Source of the DNA: DASQUK01 sp963813485 | GTDB taxonomy: Bacteria; Actinomycetota; Acidimicrobiia; Acidimicrobiales; VFJN01 | Reading direction: 5' to 3' | NCBI GenBank assembly: GCA_963813485.1 | Contig: CAWEZE010000004.1 | Span: forward strand, 62,001-126,000 | Length of the DNA: 64,000 nt | Shown here: in pieces, positions 50,343 to 59,399 of the stretch | Numbering within the stretch: position 1 is the first letter of the stretch | How the letters are laid out: every line of letters begins with the position of its first letter | Notes under the pieces: generated by a model | The model's database searches: none | Told to the model about the DNA's origin: nothing | Seen by the model: only the letters and a program-made list of their open reading frames with translations | Made by a program: the position numbers and the translations under genes

Positions 50343-50844
50343 GCGTGGGTTCCTCGTCGCCGTAACGCCACTGCGTGCCGAACAGCAGCAGAGCACCGAC
50401 GACGATGGCGGCGTCGGCGATGTTGAAGACCGGCCACCACTGGAGGTCGATGAAGTCGACGACCCCGCCCCCCAGCAGGCCGTCGCCCTCCCGGAAGGCC
50501 CGGTCGATCAGGTTGCCCAGCGCCCCCCCGGAGACCATGCCGATGGCCACGGCCATACTCGGCCTGGTGGCGTAGCGACCCGAGCGGAGCAGGACGGCCA
50601 CCACCGCCAGCGCCAGCAGCGAGATCACCGCACCGCGCCCCGGGGCCACGCTGAAGGCGGAGCCGTAGTTGATGGTGAGGTGAAGCCGCAGCGTCCACAC
50701 GACGTCGATCGTGCGCGTATCCAGCGTCTCGACGGCCCACCACTTGGTGAGCTGGTCGGCGGCGAGGACGGCGGCTGCGACACCTAGGAGCAGTGGCCAA
50801 CGCGCCCTTTGGGCGGTGGCCTCCGCGGCCGCCTCCCCCGTCAA
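50338..50844 (-). CDS. lspA: Lipoprotein signal peptidase (signal peptidase II)
   Basis: 168 aa from a TTG at 50844 that overlaps the dksA-type stop (TTGA); GTGs at 50874 and 50883 would extend it into that gene. Aspartic membrane protease that cleaves prolipoprotein signal peptides. Four membrane segments. Catalytic Asp residues are in GMVSGGALGNLIDRAFREGD and WPVFNIADAAIVVGALLLFG. The N-terminal VLAADQLTKWWAVETLD is typical. Confidence 0.94.
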   Translation of the reverse strand: MTGEAAAEATAQRARWPLLLGVAAAVLAADQLTKWWAVETLDTRTIDVVWTLRLHLTINYGSAFSVAPGRGAVISLLALAVVAVLLRSGRYATRPSMAVAIGMVSGGALGNLIDRAFREGDGLLGGGVVDFIDLQWWPVFNIADAAIVVGALLLFGTQWRYGDEEPTP

Positions 50845-51296
50845 CGCCCCAGGCCCAGACCCCCGCTCTTGCACTTCACGCACAGCGCTGCGTACGGCAG
50901 GGCCCGGAGCCGCTCCTTGGGGATCGTTGTGCCGCATGTGTCGCACTTCCCGTAGGAACCGTCGTGGATCTTCTCGATCGCCCGGTCGATCTGCTCGATG
51001 GCGGCCCGGGCCTGCGCGGAGAGCGCCAGGTCACGTTCGCGCTCCACGGCCAGCGTGTCACCCTCGCCCGACTCCTCGTCGAACTGGACGTCGCCCGGCT
51101 CGCGGTCCTCGGTGAGCGAGTCGGCCTCGGCCTGCAGGCTCTCGGCCTGGCGCAGGTACGTGGCCCGCTCCTCGGTCAGTGCCTGGAGCTGACCCTCGAG
51201 GAACTTGTCGAGCGCGGGCGCCTTGCTCGAGCGCTTGGTGGCCTTGGAGCGGGAGGCGGACTTGCGGGCAGGAGCGGCTTTCGTGGCTCTGGGCAT
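50841..51296 (-). CDS. TraR/DksA-family zinc-finger protein
   Basis: 151 aa. A Lys/Ala-rich N-terminus, then a coiled-coil pair (FLEGQLQALTEERATYLRQA; ALSAQARAAIEQIDRAIEKI). The C4 zinc finger is GSYGKCDTCGTTIPKERLRA followed by LPYAALCVKCKSG (C-x2-C-x17-C-x2-C). DksA-like proteins act in the RNA polymerase secondary channel. In actinobacteria this form resembles the CarD/RbpA-independent YteA group; the target is not established. It is upstream of lspA with overlap. Confidence 0.88.
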   Translation of the reverse strand: MPRATKAAPARKSASRSKATKRSSKAPALDKFLEGQLQALTEERATYLRQAESLQAEADSLTEDREPGDVQFDEESGEGDTLAVERERDLALSAQARAAIEQIDRAIEKIHDGSYGKCDTCGTTIPKERLRALPYAALCVKCKSGGLGLGR

Positions 51297-51341
51297 GGGG
51301 GATCTCGCCGTCCTCGGGAAAAGGGTGCCGGATGGTACGCC

Positions 51342-51358
51342 GACCCCCGCAGGGGGTC
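51342..51358. terminator. Perfect GC hairpin in the dksA-ileS divergent region
   Basis: GACCCCC (51342-51348) pairs with GGGGGTC (51352-51358) across the loop GCA. It lies in a 125-bp gap between divergent genes, where a terminator is not expected, so it may be a regulatory structure in either leader. A T-box is not supported. Confidence 0.3.
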
Positions 51359-51421
51359 AAGGGAAGGCGTGCAGGATACGTGTGAGGGGGCCGAATCCCA
51401 CCGCGGCCTACGCTGAGCACC

Positions 51422-54400
51422 ATGCCTTTTGGGCCCGTCGACCCTGGTCTGGACCTGCCCGCTCTCGAGGAGCGGGTGCTGGCCCGCTGGCGCGAGCGCG
51501 AGGTCGTCGAGGAGGTGGCGCGTCTACGCAAGGGCGCCGAAACCTGGATCTTCTACGAGGGTCCCCCCACCGCCAATGGCCGGCCCGGGCTCCACCACGT
51601 GTGGGCGCGGGCGTTCAAGGACCTGTTCCCCCGCTTCCAGACCATGCGGGGCCGTGACGTGTCGCGCAAGGGTGGGTGGGACTGCCACGGCCTGCCGGTG
51701 GAGCTGGAGGTCGAGAGGGAGCTCGGACTCGCCACCAAGGCCGACATCGAGGCGTACGGCATCGAGGCGTTCAACCAGCGCTGCCGGGAGTCCGTTCAGC
51801 GCTACGTGGAGGATTGGTCGGCGCTCACGGAGCGCTCGGCCGTGTGGATCGACACCGCCGACGCCTACTGGACGCTGGCCAACGACTACATCGAGTCCGT
51901 CTGGTGGATCATCCGCCAGCTCTGGGACAAGGGCCTGCTCTACGAGGGGCATCGGGTCACGCCGTACTGCGGGCGGTGCGGCACCACGCTCAGCTCGCAC
52001 GAGGTGGCCCAGGGCTACGAGGACGTCGTCGACCCGTCGATCTACGTGCGCTTCCCCCTGACCGGCGCAGCCGGCGGCACGGCCGCGCCGGACGCCGATC
52101 TGCTGGTGTGGACCACCACGCCGTGGACCCTCATCTCCAACGTGGCGGCGGCGGTCGGCCCCGAGTTCAGCTACGTGCGTGTCAGCGCCCCCGACGGGGG
52201 CCGCGACCTGGTGCTGGGCGAGCGGGCCGCGGCGCGGCTGTTCCCCGAGGCCGAGGTGCGGGAGCGGTGGCGCGGCAGCGACATGGCGGGCTGGCGCTAC
52301 CGGCGCCCGTTCGACTTCGTCGACCCGCCCCGGGGGACTGAGGTCGCATCGCAAGATGCGACCGGCGCCCGAGCGGCCCGCCAGCGGAGCGCGCAAGAGC
52401 CGGAAGCAAGTCCCCGAAGGGAGGGATGGCGGGTCGTCGTCGCCGACTACGTGAGCGACGACGATGGCTCCGGGATCGTCCACCTGGCGCCGGCCTTCGG
52501 GGAGGACGACGCCCAGGTCGGCCGCGCCGAGGGGCTGCCGGTCCTCAACCCGGTGGACGCCGACGCCACGTTCGACCACACCGTGCCGCCGTGGCAGGGG
52601 CGCTTCGTCAAGGACGCCGACCCCGACATCATCGCCGACCTCCGCCGGCGCGGCCTGCTGGTGGCCGAGCAGCCGTACGAGCACAGCTATCCCCACTGCT
52701 GGCGCTGCGGCACCCCGCTGATCTATTGGGCCAAGACGTCGTGGTTCGTCCGCACCGAGGAGCGGCGCGCCGACCTGCTCGCCCAGAACGAGGCCATCGC
52801 CTGGTACCCCGACCACATCAAGCACGGCCGGTTCGGGCGCTGGCTCGAGTCCAACATCGACTGGGCCCTGTCGCGCGACCGCTACTGGGGCACCCCGCTG
52901 CCGATCTGGCGCTGCCGGGGCTGCGGCTCGGACACGTGCGTCGGGTCGATGGCTGAGCTCTCGGAGTTGGCGGGAGTCGACCTGTCCGACATCGACCTGC
53001 ACCGCCCCTTCGTCGACGACATCACGTGGACGTGCACCGAGCCCGGCTGCCAGGGCACGGTCCGCCGCCTCCTCCCGGTGTTGGACGCCTGGTTCGACTC
53101 GGGATCGATGCCGTCGGCGCAGTTCCACTACCCGTTCGCCGACGACGGCCGGTTCGAAGCCAGCTTCCCCGCCCACTTCATCTGCGAGGCCATCGACCAG
53201 ACGCGGGGGTGGTTCTACTCCCTGCTCGCGGTGAACACCCTGGTGTTCGACTCCACGCCCTACCGCAACGTCGTCTGCCTCGGGCTCCTCGTCGACGAGC
53301 AGGGCCAGAAGATGTCGAAGTCGAAGGGCAACGTCATCGACCCCTGGCAGATCTTCACCGGCTTCGGTGCCGACGCCCTGCGCTGGTACTTCTTCTCGGC
53401 CGGCCAGCCGTGGACGACCAGGCGCGTGTACGAGGAAGGCATCCGCGAGTCCACCCGGCAGACCCTGCTGACGCTGTGGAACGTCTTCAGCTTCTTCGTC
53501 ACCTACGCCGACCTCGACGGCTGGCGGCCCGCCCCCGGGGCCGAGGGCCCGGAGCCGGCCCACGTGCTCGACCGCTGGCTGCTGGGCGAGCTCGACGCCA
53601 CCGTGTCCAGGGTCACGGACGCGCTCGAGGGGTTCGACGCGCTCGGCGGGGCCACCCGCCTGGCCCGGTTCATCGACGACCTGTCGAACTGGTACGTCCG
53701 CCGCAGCCGGCCCCGGTTCTGGAAGGCGAACGACCCCGATGCCCACGCCACCCTGCACCATGCCCTGGTGGTGACCAGCAAGCTTCTGGCGCCGTTCTGC
53801 CCCTTCCTGGCCGACGAGCTCTACGTGGCGCTGACCGGCGACGTGTCGGTGCATCTGGCCGACTGGCCGCTGCCGACCGGTCCCACCGACGAGGCGCTGG
53901 CCGAACAGATGAGCGCGGCCCGGCGGCTCGTGGTCCTCGGCCGGGCTGCCCGCACCGACGCCAAGGTCAAGGTGCGCCAGCCGCTGCAGCGCGCGCTGTT
54001 GCTGCATCCCGGCGCCAGCCTCGGGCGCGACGTGCTCGACGAGATCGCATCGGAGCTCAACGTCAAGGCGCTCGACGACGTCGACACACTCTCGGGCCTG
54101 ATGTCGTGGACGATCGTGCCCAACTTCCGCGCGCTCGGGCCCCGCCTGGGACCGAGGGTCAACGACGTGAAGCGCGCACTGGCCGACGCGGACGGGTCGG
54201 CGTTGCAGCGCCGGCTCGAGTCCGACGGGTTCATCGAGGTGGCCGGCGAGCGCCTGACCCCCGAAGAGGTCGAGGTTCGGGCCAACCGCCACGAGGACTT
54301 CGCCCTGGCCGAGGACGGCGGCTGGGCGGTGGCGCTCGACCTCGAGCTCGACGACGAGCTACGGCGCGAGGGCCTGGCGCGCGAGCTGGTGCGGAGCCTG

Positions 54401-54613
54401 AACGACCTCCGCAAGGACGTGGGCCTCGACATCGCCGACCGCGTCGTCCTTGCGATCGGGGCCGACGACGAGGTGTGGGCCGCGCTCGACGCCCATCGCG
54501 ACTACGTGATGAACGAGGTGCTGGCGGTCGAGCTGACCCGGACCGCGGCCGGCGGACCCCATGCGCTCACCGTCGACGGCCACGAGGTCGTCGTCACCAT
54601 CGACGTGGCCTAG
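51422..54613 (+). CDS. ileS: Isoleucyl-tRNA synthetase
   Basis: 1063 aa, class I synthetase of the long, eukaryote-like type that many actinobacteria use. HIGH-type site: EGPPTANGRPGLHHVWARAF. Editing domain: SYVRVSAPDG with LVWTTTPWTLISNVAAAVGP, and GSGIVHLAPAFGEDDAQVGR. The KMSKS loop is QGQKMSKSKGNVIDPWQIF. Cys pairs near WRCGTPLIYWAKTSWFVRTE and WRCRGCGSDT probably bind zinc. An insertion of about 30 residues (304-335, EVASQDATGARAARQRSAQE and on) interrupts the editing domain; it is encoded by a palindromic element. Charging and editing of tRNA-Ile. Confidence 0.96.
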   Translation: MPFGPVDPGLDLPALEERVLARWREREVVEEVARLRKGAETWIFYEGPPTANGRPGLHHVWARAFKDLFPRFQTMRGRDVSRKGGWDCHGLPVELEVERELGLATKADIEAYGIEAFNQRCRESVQRYVEDWSALTERSAVWIDTADAYWTLANDYIESVWWIIRQLWDKGLLYEGHRVTPYCGRCGTTLSSHEVAQGYEDVVDPSIYVRFPLTGAAGGTAAPDADLLVWTTTPWTLISNVAAAVGPEFSYVRVSAPDGGRDLVLGERAAARLFPEAEVRERWRGSDMAGWRYRRPFDFVDPPRGTEVASQDATGARAARQRSAQEPEASPRREGWRVVVADYVSDDDGSGIVHLAPAFGEDDAQVGRAEGLPVLNPVDADATFDHTVPPWQGRFVKDADPDIIADLRRRGLLVAEQPYEHSYPHCWRCGTPLIYWAKTSWFVRTEERRADLLAQNEAIAWYPDHIKHGRFGRWLESNIDWALSRDRYWGTPLPIWRCRGCGSDTCVGSMAELSELAGVDLSDIDLHRPFVDDITWTCTEPGCQGTVRRLLPVLDAWFDSGSMPSAQFHYPFADDGRFEASFPAHFICEAIDQTRGWFYSLLAVNTLVFDSTPYRNVVCLGLLVDEQGQKMSKSKGNVIDPWQIFTGFGADALRWYFFSAGQPWTTRRVYEEGIRESTRQTLLTLWNVFSFFVTYADLDGWRPAPGAEGPEPAHVLDRWLLGELDATVSRVTDALEGFDALGGATRLARFIDDLSNWYVRRSRPRFWKANDPDAHATLHHALVVTSKLLAPFCPFLADELYVALTGDVSVHLADWPLPTGPTDEALAEQMSAARRLVVLGRAARTDAKVKVRQPLQRALLLHPGASLGRDVLDEIASELNVKALDDVDTLSGLMSWTIVPNFRALGPRLGPRVNDVKRALADADGSALQRRLESDGFIEVAGERLTPEEVEVRANRHEDFALAEDGGWAVALDLELDDELRREGLARELVRSLNDLRKDVGLDIADRVVLAIGADDEVWAALDAHRDYVMNEVLAVELTRTAAGGPHALTVDGHEVVVTIDVA
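52332..52426. repeat. Palindromic element read in frame inside the IleS editing domain
   Basis: It contains a perfect hairpin: GGTCGCATC (52342-52350), loop GCAA, GATGCGACC (52355-52363). The core GCCCGAGCGGCC follows (52367-52378), as in trpE and the YyaL-type gene. It adds about 30 codons between FDFVDPP and WRVVVADYVS, two segments that are adjacent in other IleS proteins. Confidence 0.8.
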
Positions 54614-54739
54614 AGGCCCAGCGGATAGGGCGTTCCGAAGGGCACCCCCGCGTGGGAATTTGACGCTGGGTCGCAGCTCAACAGCTGGGCCTCTCGGCAG
54701 CGCTGACCACGGTCAACCGAGACGACGTACCTATCGGCT
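54612..54739. repeat. Structured intergenic element, copy B
   Basis: Homologous to copy A; the block GCGTGGGAATTTG is identical. Outer arms AGCGGATAGG (54620-54629) and CCTATCGGCT (54730-54739) pair with one mismatch. The inner helix AGAGGCCCAGC (54612-54622) pairs perfectly with GCTGGGCCTCT (54684-54694). In copy A the same helix has different bases but pairs fully. It begins within the ileS stop codon and ends 20 bp before the divIVA stop, so it lies between convergent genes. Confidence 0.8.
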
Positions 54740-54759
54740 CGAGTCCTTGGGCCCGGGGG

Positions 54760-55812
54760 TCAGCCCTCCGGCGGGTCGGTCAGCTCGGGATCGAACACGG
54801 CCCGACCCCACTCGCTCGGCCGGGTCTCCGGCTCGGGCGACGCATCGGTGCCGTTGGCCCCGGGCTCGGCGCCGGACGCCAGCGGGTCATCGGCCGCGGG
54901 TGCCTGCATCGGAGGCGCGGGCGGGGGCGGCTCGTCACCCACCGACGTTCGCAGCTCGGACGGCAGCCACGGGCCCCTGGCGTCGCCGGGTGCCATGAAT
55001 GGCATCGGCTGATTCCACGGGCCGTTGTCGGACGCTGGCGGCTCCTGAAGGGCGGCGACGTGGGCGCTCGGATTCCCCGCGCCGTACGGTGACGCCGGGT
55101 CGTCGGCGGGCTCGGATGGTGGTGGCGCCGGACGGGAGCCGAACTCCGCCCGGCTGGGAAGGGGCGGGGCCGCCAGGTGGTCGTCGTCGGCGAAGGCGGG
55201 GAGCGGGCCGGGGGTCAGCCGGGCGTCGTCCTCGACGATCCTGCGCAGCTCGGCGATGCCGGCCCGGATGCGCTCGCGTTGGTCGTCGATGTGGCGGTTC
55301 AGCATGTCCAGGTCGGCCCGGATCGCCTCGCGCTGGTCGACCAGGCCGTCGAGCTCGGCCTCGATGGAGGCCCGGGCGTGATCGGCACCGAGCCGCGCCT
55401 CGTCCTCGGCGCCCATACGGGTGCGGGTGGCTTCGGTTCGGGCCTCGTCGATCAGGCGGTTGGCCTCCTGCTTCGCCTCCTTGATGGTGGCGTCGGCGGT
55501 GCGCTGCGCCAGCACCAGCGTGCGCCGTAGCGTGTCGTCGGTTTCGTTGACGCCGACCGCCTGGACTGCGGGGCCTGCCGCCGGCACCGCGGACGGCCCG
55601 CGGCGCTGGACCTCCTCGAGCTGCCGCTGCGCATCGAGCAGCCGAGCCTCGGCGGTCTCGGCCCGGGCGCCGACCTCACGCAGGCGCTCGTGCAAGTGCC
55701 CGACACCTGCGGCCACACGCTCCAGGAAGTCGTCGACGTCGCGGGTGTTGTAGCCACCGCGCCGTGCCTCCCGGAACTCGACAGCGTGGAGCGTCTGCGG
55801 GGTCAATTCCAT
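54760..55812 (-). CDS. divIVA: DivIVA-domain protein
   Basis: 350 aa. Polar or septal organiser. The N-terminal lipid-binding region is MELTPQTLHAVEFREARRGG followed by YNTRDVDDFLERVAAGV. A coiled coil runs to about residue 210 (TADATIKEAKQEANRLIDEA; ASIEAELDGLVDQREAIRAD; RERIRAGIAELRRIVEDD). A long Pro/Ala/Asp-rich tail follows. In actinobacteria this protein (Wag31-like) directs polar growth. It is the last gene of the dcw cluster, convergent with ileS. Confidence 0.93.
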   Translation of the reverse strand: MELTPQTLHAVEFREARRGGYNTRDVDDFLERVAAGVGHLHERLREVGARAETAEARLLDAQRQLEEVQRRGPSAVPAAGPAVQAVGVNETDDTLRRTLVLAQRTADATIKEAKQEANRLIDEARTEATRTRMGAEDEARLGADHARASIEAELDGLVDQREAIRADLDMLNRHIDDQRERIRAGIAELRRIVEDDARLTPGPLPAFADDDHLAAPPLPSRAEFGSRPAPPPSEPADDPASPYGAGNPSAHVAALQEPPASDNGPWNQPMPFMAPGDARGPWLPSELRTSVGDEPPPPAPPMQAPAADDPLASGAEPGANGTDASPEPETRPSEWGRAVFDPELTDPPEG

Positions 55813-55870
55813 GGCGCGACAGAGTAACGAACCCGGCCAACGGCGAACTGAAGTGCCGCGCCGAAGCCCC

Positions 55871-56122
55871 TCAGCAGATGGCTCGATAGACGATCTGGCC
55901 CACGAGGAAGACGATGATCGGTGACAGATCGAGCGCCGCCACGCCCATGCGGATCGGCGGCAGCATCGAGCGGATGGGCGCGAGCACCGGCTCGGTCAGC
56001 CGGTAGAAGACGTCGTAGATCTGGGCGTAGGTCGTGCCCGGCGTGGGCAGGAACCAGCTCATGATGATGCGGGCGAAGATGACCAGCATGTAGAGCTGGA
56101 TCGCGATGCAGACGATGATCAC
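55871..56122 (-). CDS. YggT-family membrane protein
   Basis: 83 aa from GTG 56122. Two hydrophobic segments: IIVCIAIQLYMLVIFARIIM and LSPIIVFLVGQIVYRAIC. They flank the conserved loop PTPGTTYAQIYDVFYRLTEP and VLAPIRSMLPPIRMGVAALD. YggT proteins lie between sepF and divIVA in most Gram-positive dcw clusters; their role in division or osmotic response is poorly defined. Confidence 0.92.
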   Translation of the reverse strand: MIIVCIAIQLYMLVIFARIIMSWFLPTPGTTYAQIYDVFYRLTEPVLAPIRSMLPPIRMGVAALDLSPIIVFLVGQIVYRAIC

Positions 56123-56176
56123 GGGTCGGGTGGCTCCGGCGGTGCTGGCGAGGATGGACGGTAGGAGGCTGGCAGA

Positions 56177-56812
56177 TCAGGCTTCGTAGCCCCGGTCGCG
56201 GAGGCGGCGCCTCTCCTCGACCGAGACCTCGACGTCGTTCGGCGTCAGAAGATAGACCTGGTTCGCTACCCGCTCCATCTGGCCCCCGAGGCCGTAGCAG
56301 AGGCCGCTGGCGAAGTCGATGATGCGACGGGAGAGGTCGCGGTCCACGCCCTGCAGGTTCAGGATCACCGGCACATTGATCTTGAACTTGTCGGCCACGT
56401 CCTGCGCGTCGTTGAACGAGGTGGGGCCGACCACGAAGGGCTTGCTGGTCGCGCCGGGCGCCAGCGGCCGGATGACCCCGCCGCGTCCGCGTCCGGTGCG
56501 GTCGACATCGGACCCGCGACGGGTCGCACCGCGCCCGCGCCCGGGCGAGACGTCGCCGGTGAGGTCGTCTTCGCGGGCGTGGCCGTGGCCGTTGCCGTTG
56601 CGGTCGTCGTGGCGGTCGGGCGCGAGGGTGCGTACCGATCCGCTGGGCTCGGGGTCATGCTGCACCGTGCCCGACGCGCTCCGCGAGCCCGACGCCCGGG
56701 CCGGGCCCGAGTGCGGCGCCACCGGGTGTTCGCCGGTGAGGTCGAAGTCGTCGTACTCGTCGTCGGGGCCCAGCCCCAGGTAGAGCATCGCCTTGCGCCA
56801 CATCGATGCCAT
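56177..56812 (-). CDS. sepF: Cell division protein SepF
   Basis: 211 aa from ATG 56812. The N-terminal amphipathic membrane helix is in MASMWRKAMLYLGLGPDDEY. A charged, His/Gly/Asp-rich linker of about 90 residues follows. The C-terminal SepF domain has PTSFNDAQDVADKFKINVPV and ILNLQGVDRDLSRRIIDFAS, GLCYGLGGQMERVANQVYLL. It anchors FtsZ to the membrane via the FtsZ C-terminal peptide. It lies between yggS and yggT. Confidence 0.95.
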   Translation of the reverse strand: MASMWRKAMLYLGLGPDDEYDDFDLTGEHPVAPHSGPARASGSRSASGTVQHDPEPSGSVRTLAPDRHDDRNGNGHGHAREDDLTGDVSPGRGRGATRRGSDVDRTGRGRGGVIRPLAPGATSKPFVVGPTSFNDAQDVADKFKINVPVILNLQGVDRDLSRRIIDFASGLCYGLGGQMERVANQVYLLTPNDVEVSVEERRRLRDRGYEA

Positions 56813-56838
56813 GAGTCCTCCACGGCCGTGTCTGGTGA

Positions 56839-57525
56839 CTAGTCTCGCACCCCCGCCGGATCGGGACGCGGACCGAAAAGGTCGCGGCCGACGCGGACCA
56901 TCGTGGCCCCCTCCTGCACCGCGACATCGAGATCGTCGGACATTCCCATCGACAACTCCCCCAGCCCCAGCCGCTGCGCGAGCTCGCGCACGGCGCGAAA
57001 TGCGGGCCGGGCACCCTCGGCGGGACCGGCCGGTGCGATCGTCATCAGCCCGCGGACATCCAGGCCGAGGTCGATCAGGCCGTCGACCAGCGCCGGCGCC
57101 ATCGACGGCTTGCAGCCGGCCTTGCTCGCCTCGCCGGAGGCATTGACCTGGGCCAGCACGGCCGCACCCGGCGCGCACCGGGCTATCTCCGCCCCCAGCG
57201 CGAGGCGATCGACGCTGTGCCAGAGCCAGATGTGCGGCGCCGCCTTGCGCACCTTGTTGCGCTGCAGCCGCCCGACGAGGTGCCAGCGCAGTCCCCGGTC
57301 GCGGGCGCTTTCGCCGAGCTCGGAGGCCTTGCCCACCAACTCCTGCACGTAGCTCTCGCCAATGTCCTCGAGCCCTGCGTCGAGCGCCTCCCGCACGACG
57401 GCGGCGTCGAAGCCCTTGGTGACCGCCACCAGGCGCACCGCCTCGGGATCCCCACCTGCCTCGGCGATGCGGTCCCGCACCGCCGCCACCCGACTCGGGA
57501 GGTCGATCGCGGGGGCGGTACTCAT
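56839..57525 (-). CDS. YggS-family PLP homeostasis protein
   Basis: 228 aa from ATG 57525, overlapping the pgeF stop (TGATG). Fold-type III PLP-binding protein. The PLP lysine is in VRLVAVTKGFDAAVVREALD. Further: DIGESYVQELVGKASEL, WHLVGRLQRNKVRKAAPHIW, LAQVNASGEASKAGC and LSMGMSDDLDVAVQEGATMV followed by RVGRDLFG. It maintains the free PLP pool and amino-acid balance; no enzyme activity is known. Confidence 0.94.
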   Translation of the reverse strand: MSTAPAIDLPSRVAAVRDRIAEAGGDPEAVRLVAVTKGFDAAVVREALDAGLEDIGESYVQELVGKASELGESARDRGLRWHLVGRLQRNKVRKAAPHIWLWHSVDRLALGAEIARCAPGAAVLAQVNASGEASKAGCKPSMAPALVDGLIDLGLDVRGLMTIAPAGPAEGARPAFRAVRELAQRLGLGELSMGMSDDLDVAVQEGATMVRVGRDLFGPRPDPAGVRD

Positions 57526-58271
57526 CAGGGGCTCGGCTCCCGGTTCCCGCCCTCGAGCCACACGACCATCGCCTGGCGGGCGGTGTCGCCGCGTGCCCGA
57601 TGCGAGAACATCGGCGGCGTGCCGCAGGCGGTGCACCCCGGGCCGGCGTGCGTCACGTCGACGCCCGGGATCGCCGCTAGCGCCAGCGCCGATGCGACAG
57701 CGGCGGGCATGTCGAGGGCCAACCGGCCCGACAGGGTCCTCGCCCGCACGCCGTCGCCGTAGCGAGCCACGACGCGATCGAGGTCCGCGGCGCCGAACTC
57801 GTAGCAACACGCGTGGATGCACGGGCCCACGACCGCACGCAGCCGGCTCCCACCCGCCCGGCGGACGGCCTCCGCGGCCCCCTCGACGACGCCGGCGACC
57901 AGGCCTCGCCAGCCGACGTGGACGGCGGCCACCACGCCCTCGTCAGCGACCAACGCCACCGGCGCGCAGTCGGCGGTCTGGATGGCCAGCGCCGCCTCCG
58001 GCCGGGCGGTCACCGCAGCGTCGGCGTAGGCGCCGGCCTGCGCGCCGGGCTCGTCGACGACCACCACCCGGTCGCCGTGGACCTGGTGCAGCCACGTCCA
58101 GGACAACGGCACCAGCGCCTGCCGGCGCGCCGCCAGGACGTCCGCCGCTTGGCCGACGGCGAAGTCCCCGTCGGCAGCGACGCTGAACCGGACGTGGGCC
58201 GTCGGCCCGGACGGCAGTGCCCAAGCCAGCGACGTCGTCGGCACCACCGCGGTCGGCGCCCCGGCACCCAC
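57525..58271 (-). CDS. pgeF: Peptidoglycan-editing factor PgeF (laccase-domain/YlmD)
   Basis: 248 aa. Polyphenol-oxidase fold that removes wrongly incorporated L-serine-containing muropeptide precursors in E. coli and also acts as a purine nucleosidase in some homologues. Metal-binding His and Cys: WTWLHQVHGDRVVVVDEPGA, ALAIQTADCAPVALVADEGV, VAAVHVGWRGLVAGVVEGAA and VGPCIHACCYEFGAADLDRV. It ends 15 bp before... and lies directly downstream of ftsZ (gap 15 bp), as in many actinobacteria. Confidence 0.92.
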   Translation of the reverse strand: MGAGAPTAVVPTTSLAWALPSGPTAHVRFSVAADGDFAVGQAADVLAARRQALVPLSWTWLHQVHGDRVVVVDEPGAQAGAYADAAVTARPEAALAIQTADCAPVALVADEGVVAAVHVGWRGLVAGVVEGAAEAVRRAGGSRLRAVVGPCIHACCYEFGAADLDRVVARYGDGVRARTLSGRLALDMPAAVASALALAAIPGVDVTHAGPGCTACGTPPMFSHRARGDTARQAMVVWLEGGNREPSP

Positions 58272-58286
58272 CGACGACCTCCCCGG

Positions 58287-59399
58287 CTACTTGAGGAACG
58301 ACGGGACGTCGAACTCGTCGTCGCTGTCGAGGTCGAGATCGTCCAGCGACGACGCCGAGCTCAGCGACCCGTCGTCGTACGACGTCGCTCTCGACGTGTC
58401 GGATCCGTTGGCGCCCCGCACCCGCACCGTCCCCTTGCCGGTGGTCTCGTCCCAGCGGTCGAACCCGGCGGCGATGACGGTGACCCGCACCTCGTCGCCC
58501 ATCTCGTCGTCGATGATCGAGCCGAAGATGATGTTGGCGTCGGGGTGGGCGACGCCGTGGATGACCTCGGCCGCCTCGTTGACCTCGAACAGGCCGAGGT
58601 CGCTGCCCCCGGCGATGGTGAGCAGGATGCCGCGGGCGCCCTCGATCGATGCCTCCAGCAGCGGGCTCGAGATGGCGTTGCGCGAGGCCTGCAGCGCACG
58701 GCCCTCGCCCGACCCGTAGCCGATGCCCATGAGTGCCGAGCCGGCGTTGCTCATGATCATCTTCACGTCCGCGAAGTCGGTGTTGATGAGGCCGGGTGTG
58801 GTGATGAGGTCGGTGATGCCCTGCACGCCCTGGAGCAACACCTCGTCGGCCATCTTGAACGCGTTGACCATCGAGGTCTTCTCGTTGGACACGGTCAACA
58901 ACCGGTCGTTGGGGATGACGATGAGGGTGTCGACCTTCTCCTTGAGGTGCTGGATCCCCTGCTCCGCCTGCACCGCGCGGCGCCGGCCCTCGAACGAGAA
59001 CGGCCGGGTCACGACGCCGATGGTGAGCGCCCCGATGCTCTTGGCGATCTCGGCCACCACCGGCGCACCCCCCGTGCCGGTGCCGCCGCCCTTGCCGGCG
59101 GTGATGAACACCATGTCGGCGCCCTTGAGGATCTCCTCGATCTCGTCGCTGTGCTCCTCCGCAGCCTGCCGGCCCACGTCGGGATCGCTGCCCGCCCCGA
59201 GGCCCCGCGTCAGCTCTCGACCGATGTCGAGCTTGGCGTCGGCGTCGCTCATGAGCAGCGCTTGGGCGTCGGTGTTGATGGCGATGAACTCCACGCCCTT
59301 CAGACCGGCGTCGATCATCCGGTTCACCGCGTTGACACCACCACCCCCGATCCCGACCACTTTGATCACGGCCAAGTAGTTCTGCGGATTGCCGGCCAT
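58287..59399 (-). CDS. ftsZ: Cell division GTPase FtsZ
   Basis: 370 aa from ATG 59399 (MAGNPQNYLAVIKVVGIGGG); ATG 59417 is in frame but gives an atypical extension. Tubulin signature: FITAGKGGGTGTGGAPVVAE. T7 loop: NTDFADVKMIMSNAGSALMG. Linker about 45 residues. The C-terminal peptide DEFDVPSFLK would bind SepF and FtsA/FtsW-type partners. Forms the Z-ring. A dyad motif resembling one near ftsQ lies upstream, at about 59524-59564. Confidence 0.97.
   Translation of the reverse strand: MAGNPQNYLAVIKVVGIGGGGVNAVNRMIDAGLKGVEFIAINTDAQALLMSDADAKLDIGRELTRGLGAGSDPDVGRQAAEEHSDEIEEILKGADMVFITAGKGGGTGTGGAPVVAEIAKSIGALTIGVVTRPFSFEGRRRAVQAEQGIQHLKEKVDTLIVIPNDRLLTVSNEKTSMVNAFKMADEVLLQGVQGITDLITTPGLINTDFADVKMIMSNAGSALMGIGYGSGEGRALQASRNAISSPLLEASIEGARGILLTIAGGSDLGLFEVNEAAEVIHGVAHPDANIIFGSIIDDEMGDEVRVTVIAAGFDRWDETTGKGTVRVRGANGSDTSRATSYDDGSLSSASSLDDLDLDSDDEFDVPSFLK

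Noticed and set aside
51297..51421. Possible T-box leader before ileS
   Set aside because: No AGGGTGGNACCGCG-type antiterminator is present; only fragments (GATGGTACG; CCACCGCGG) occur, in the wrong context.
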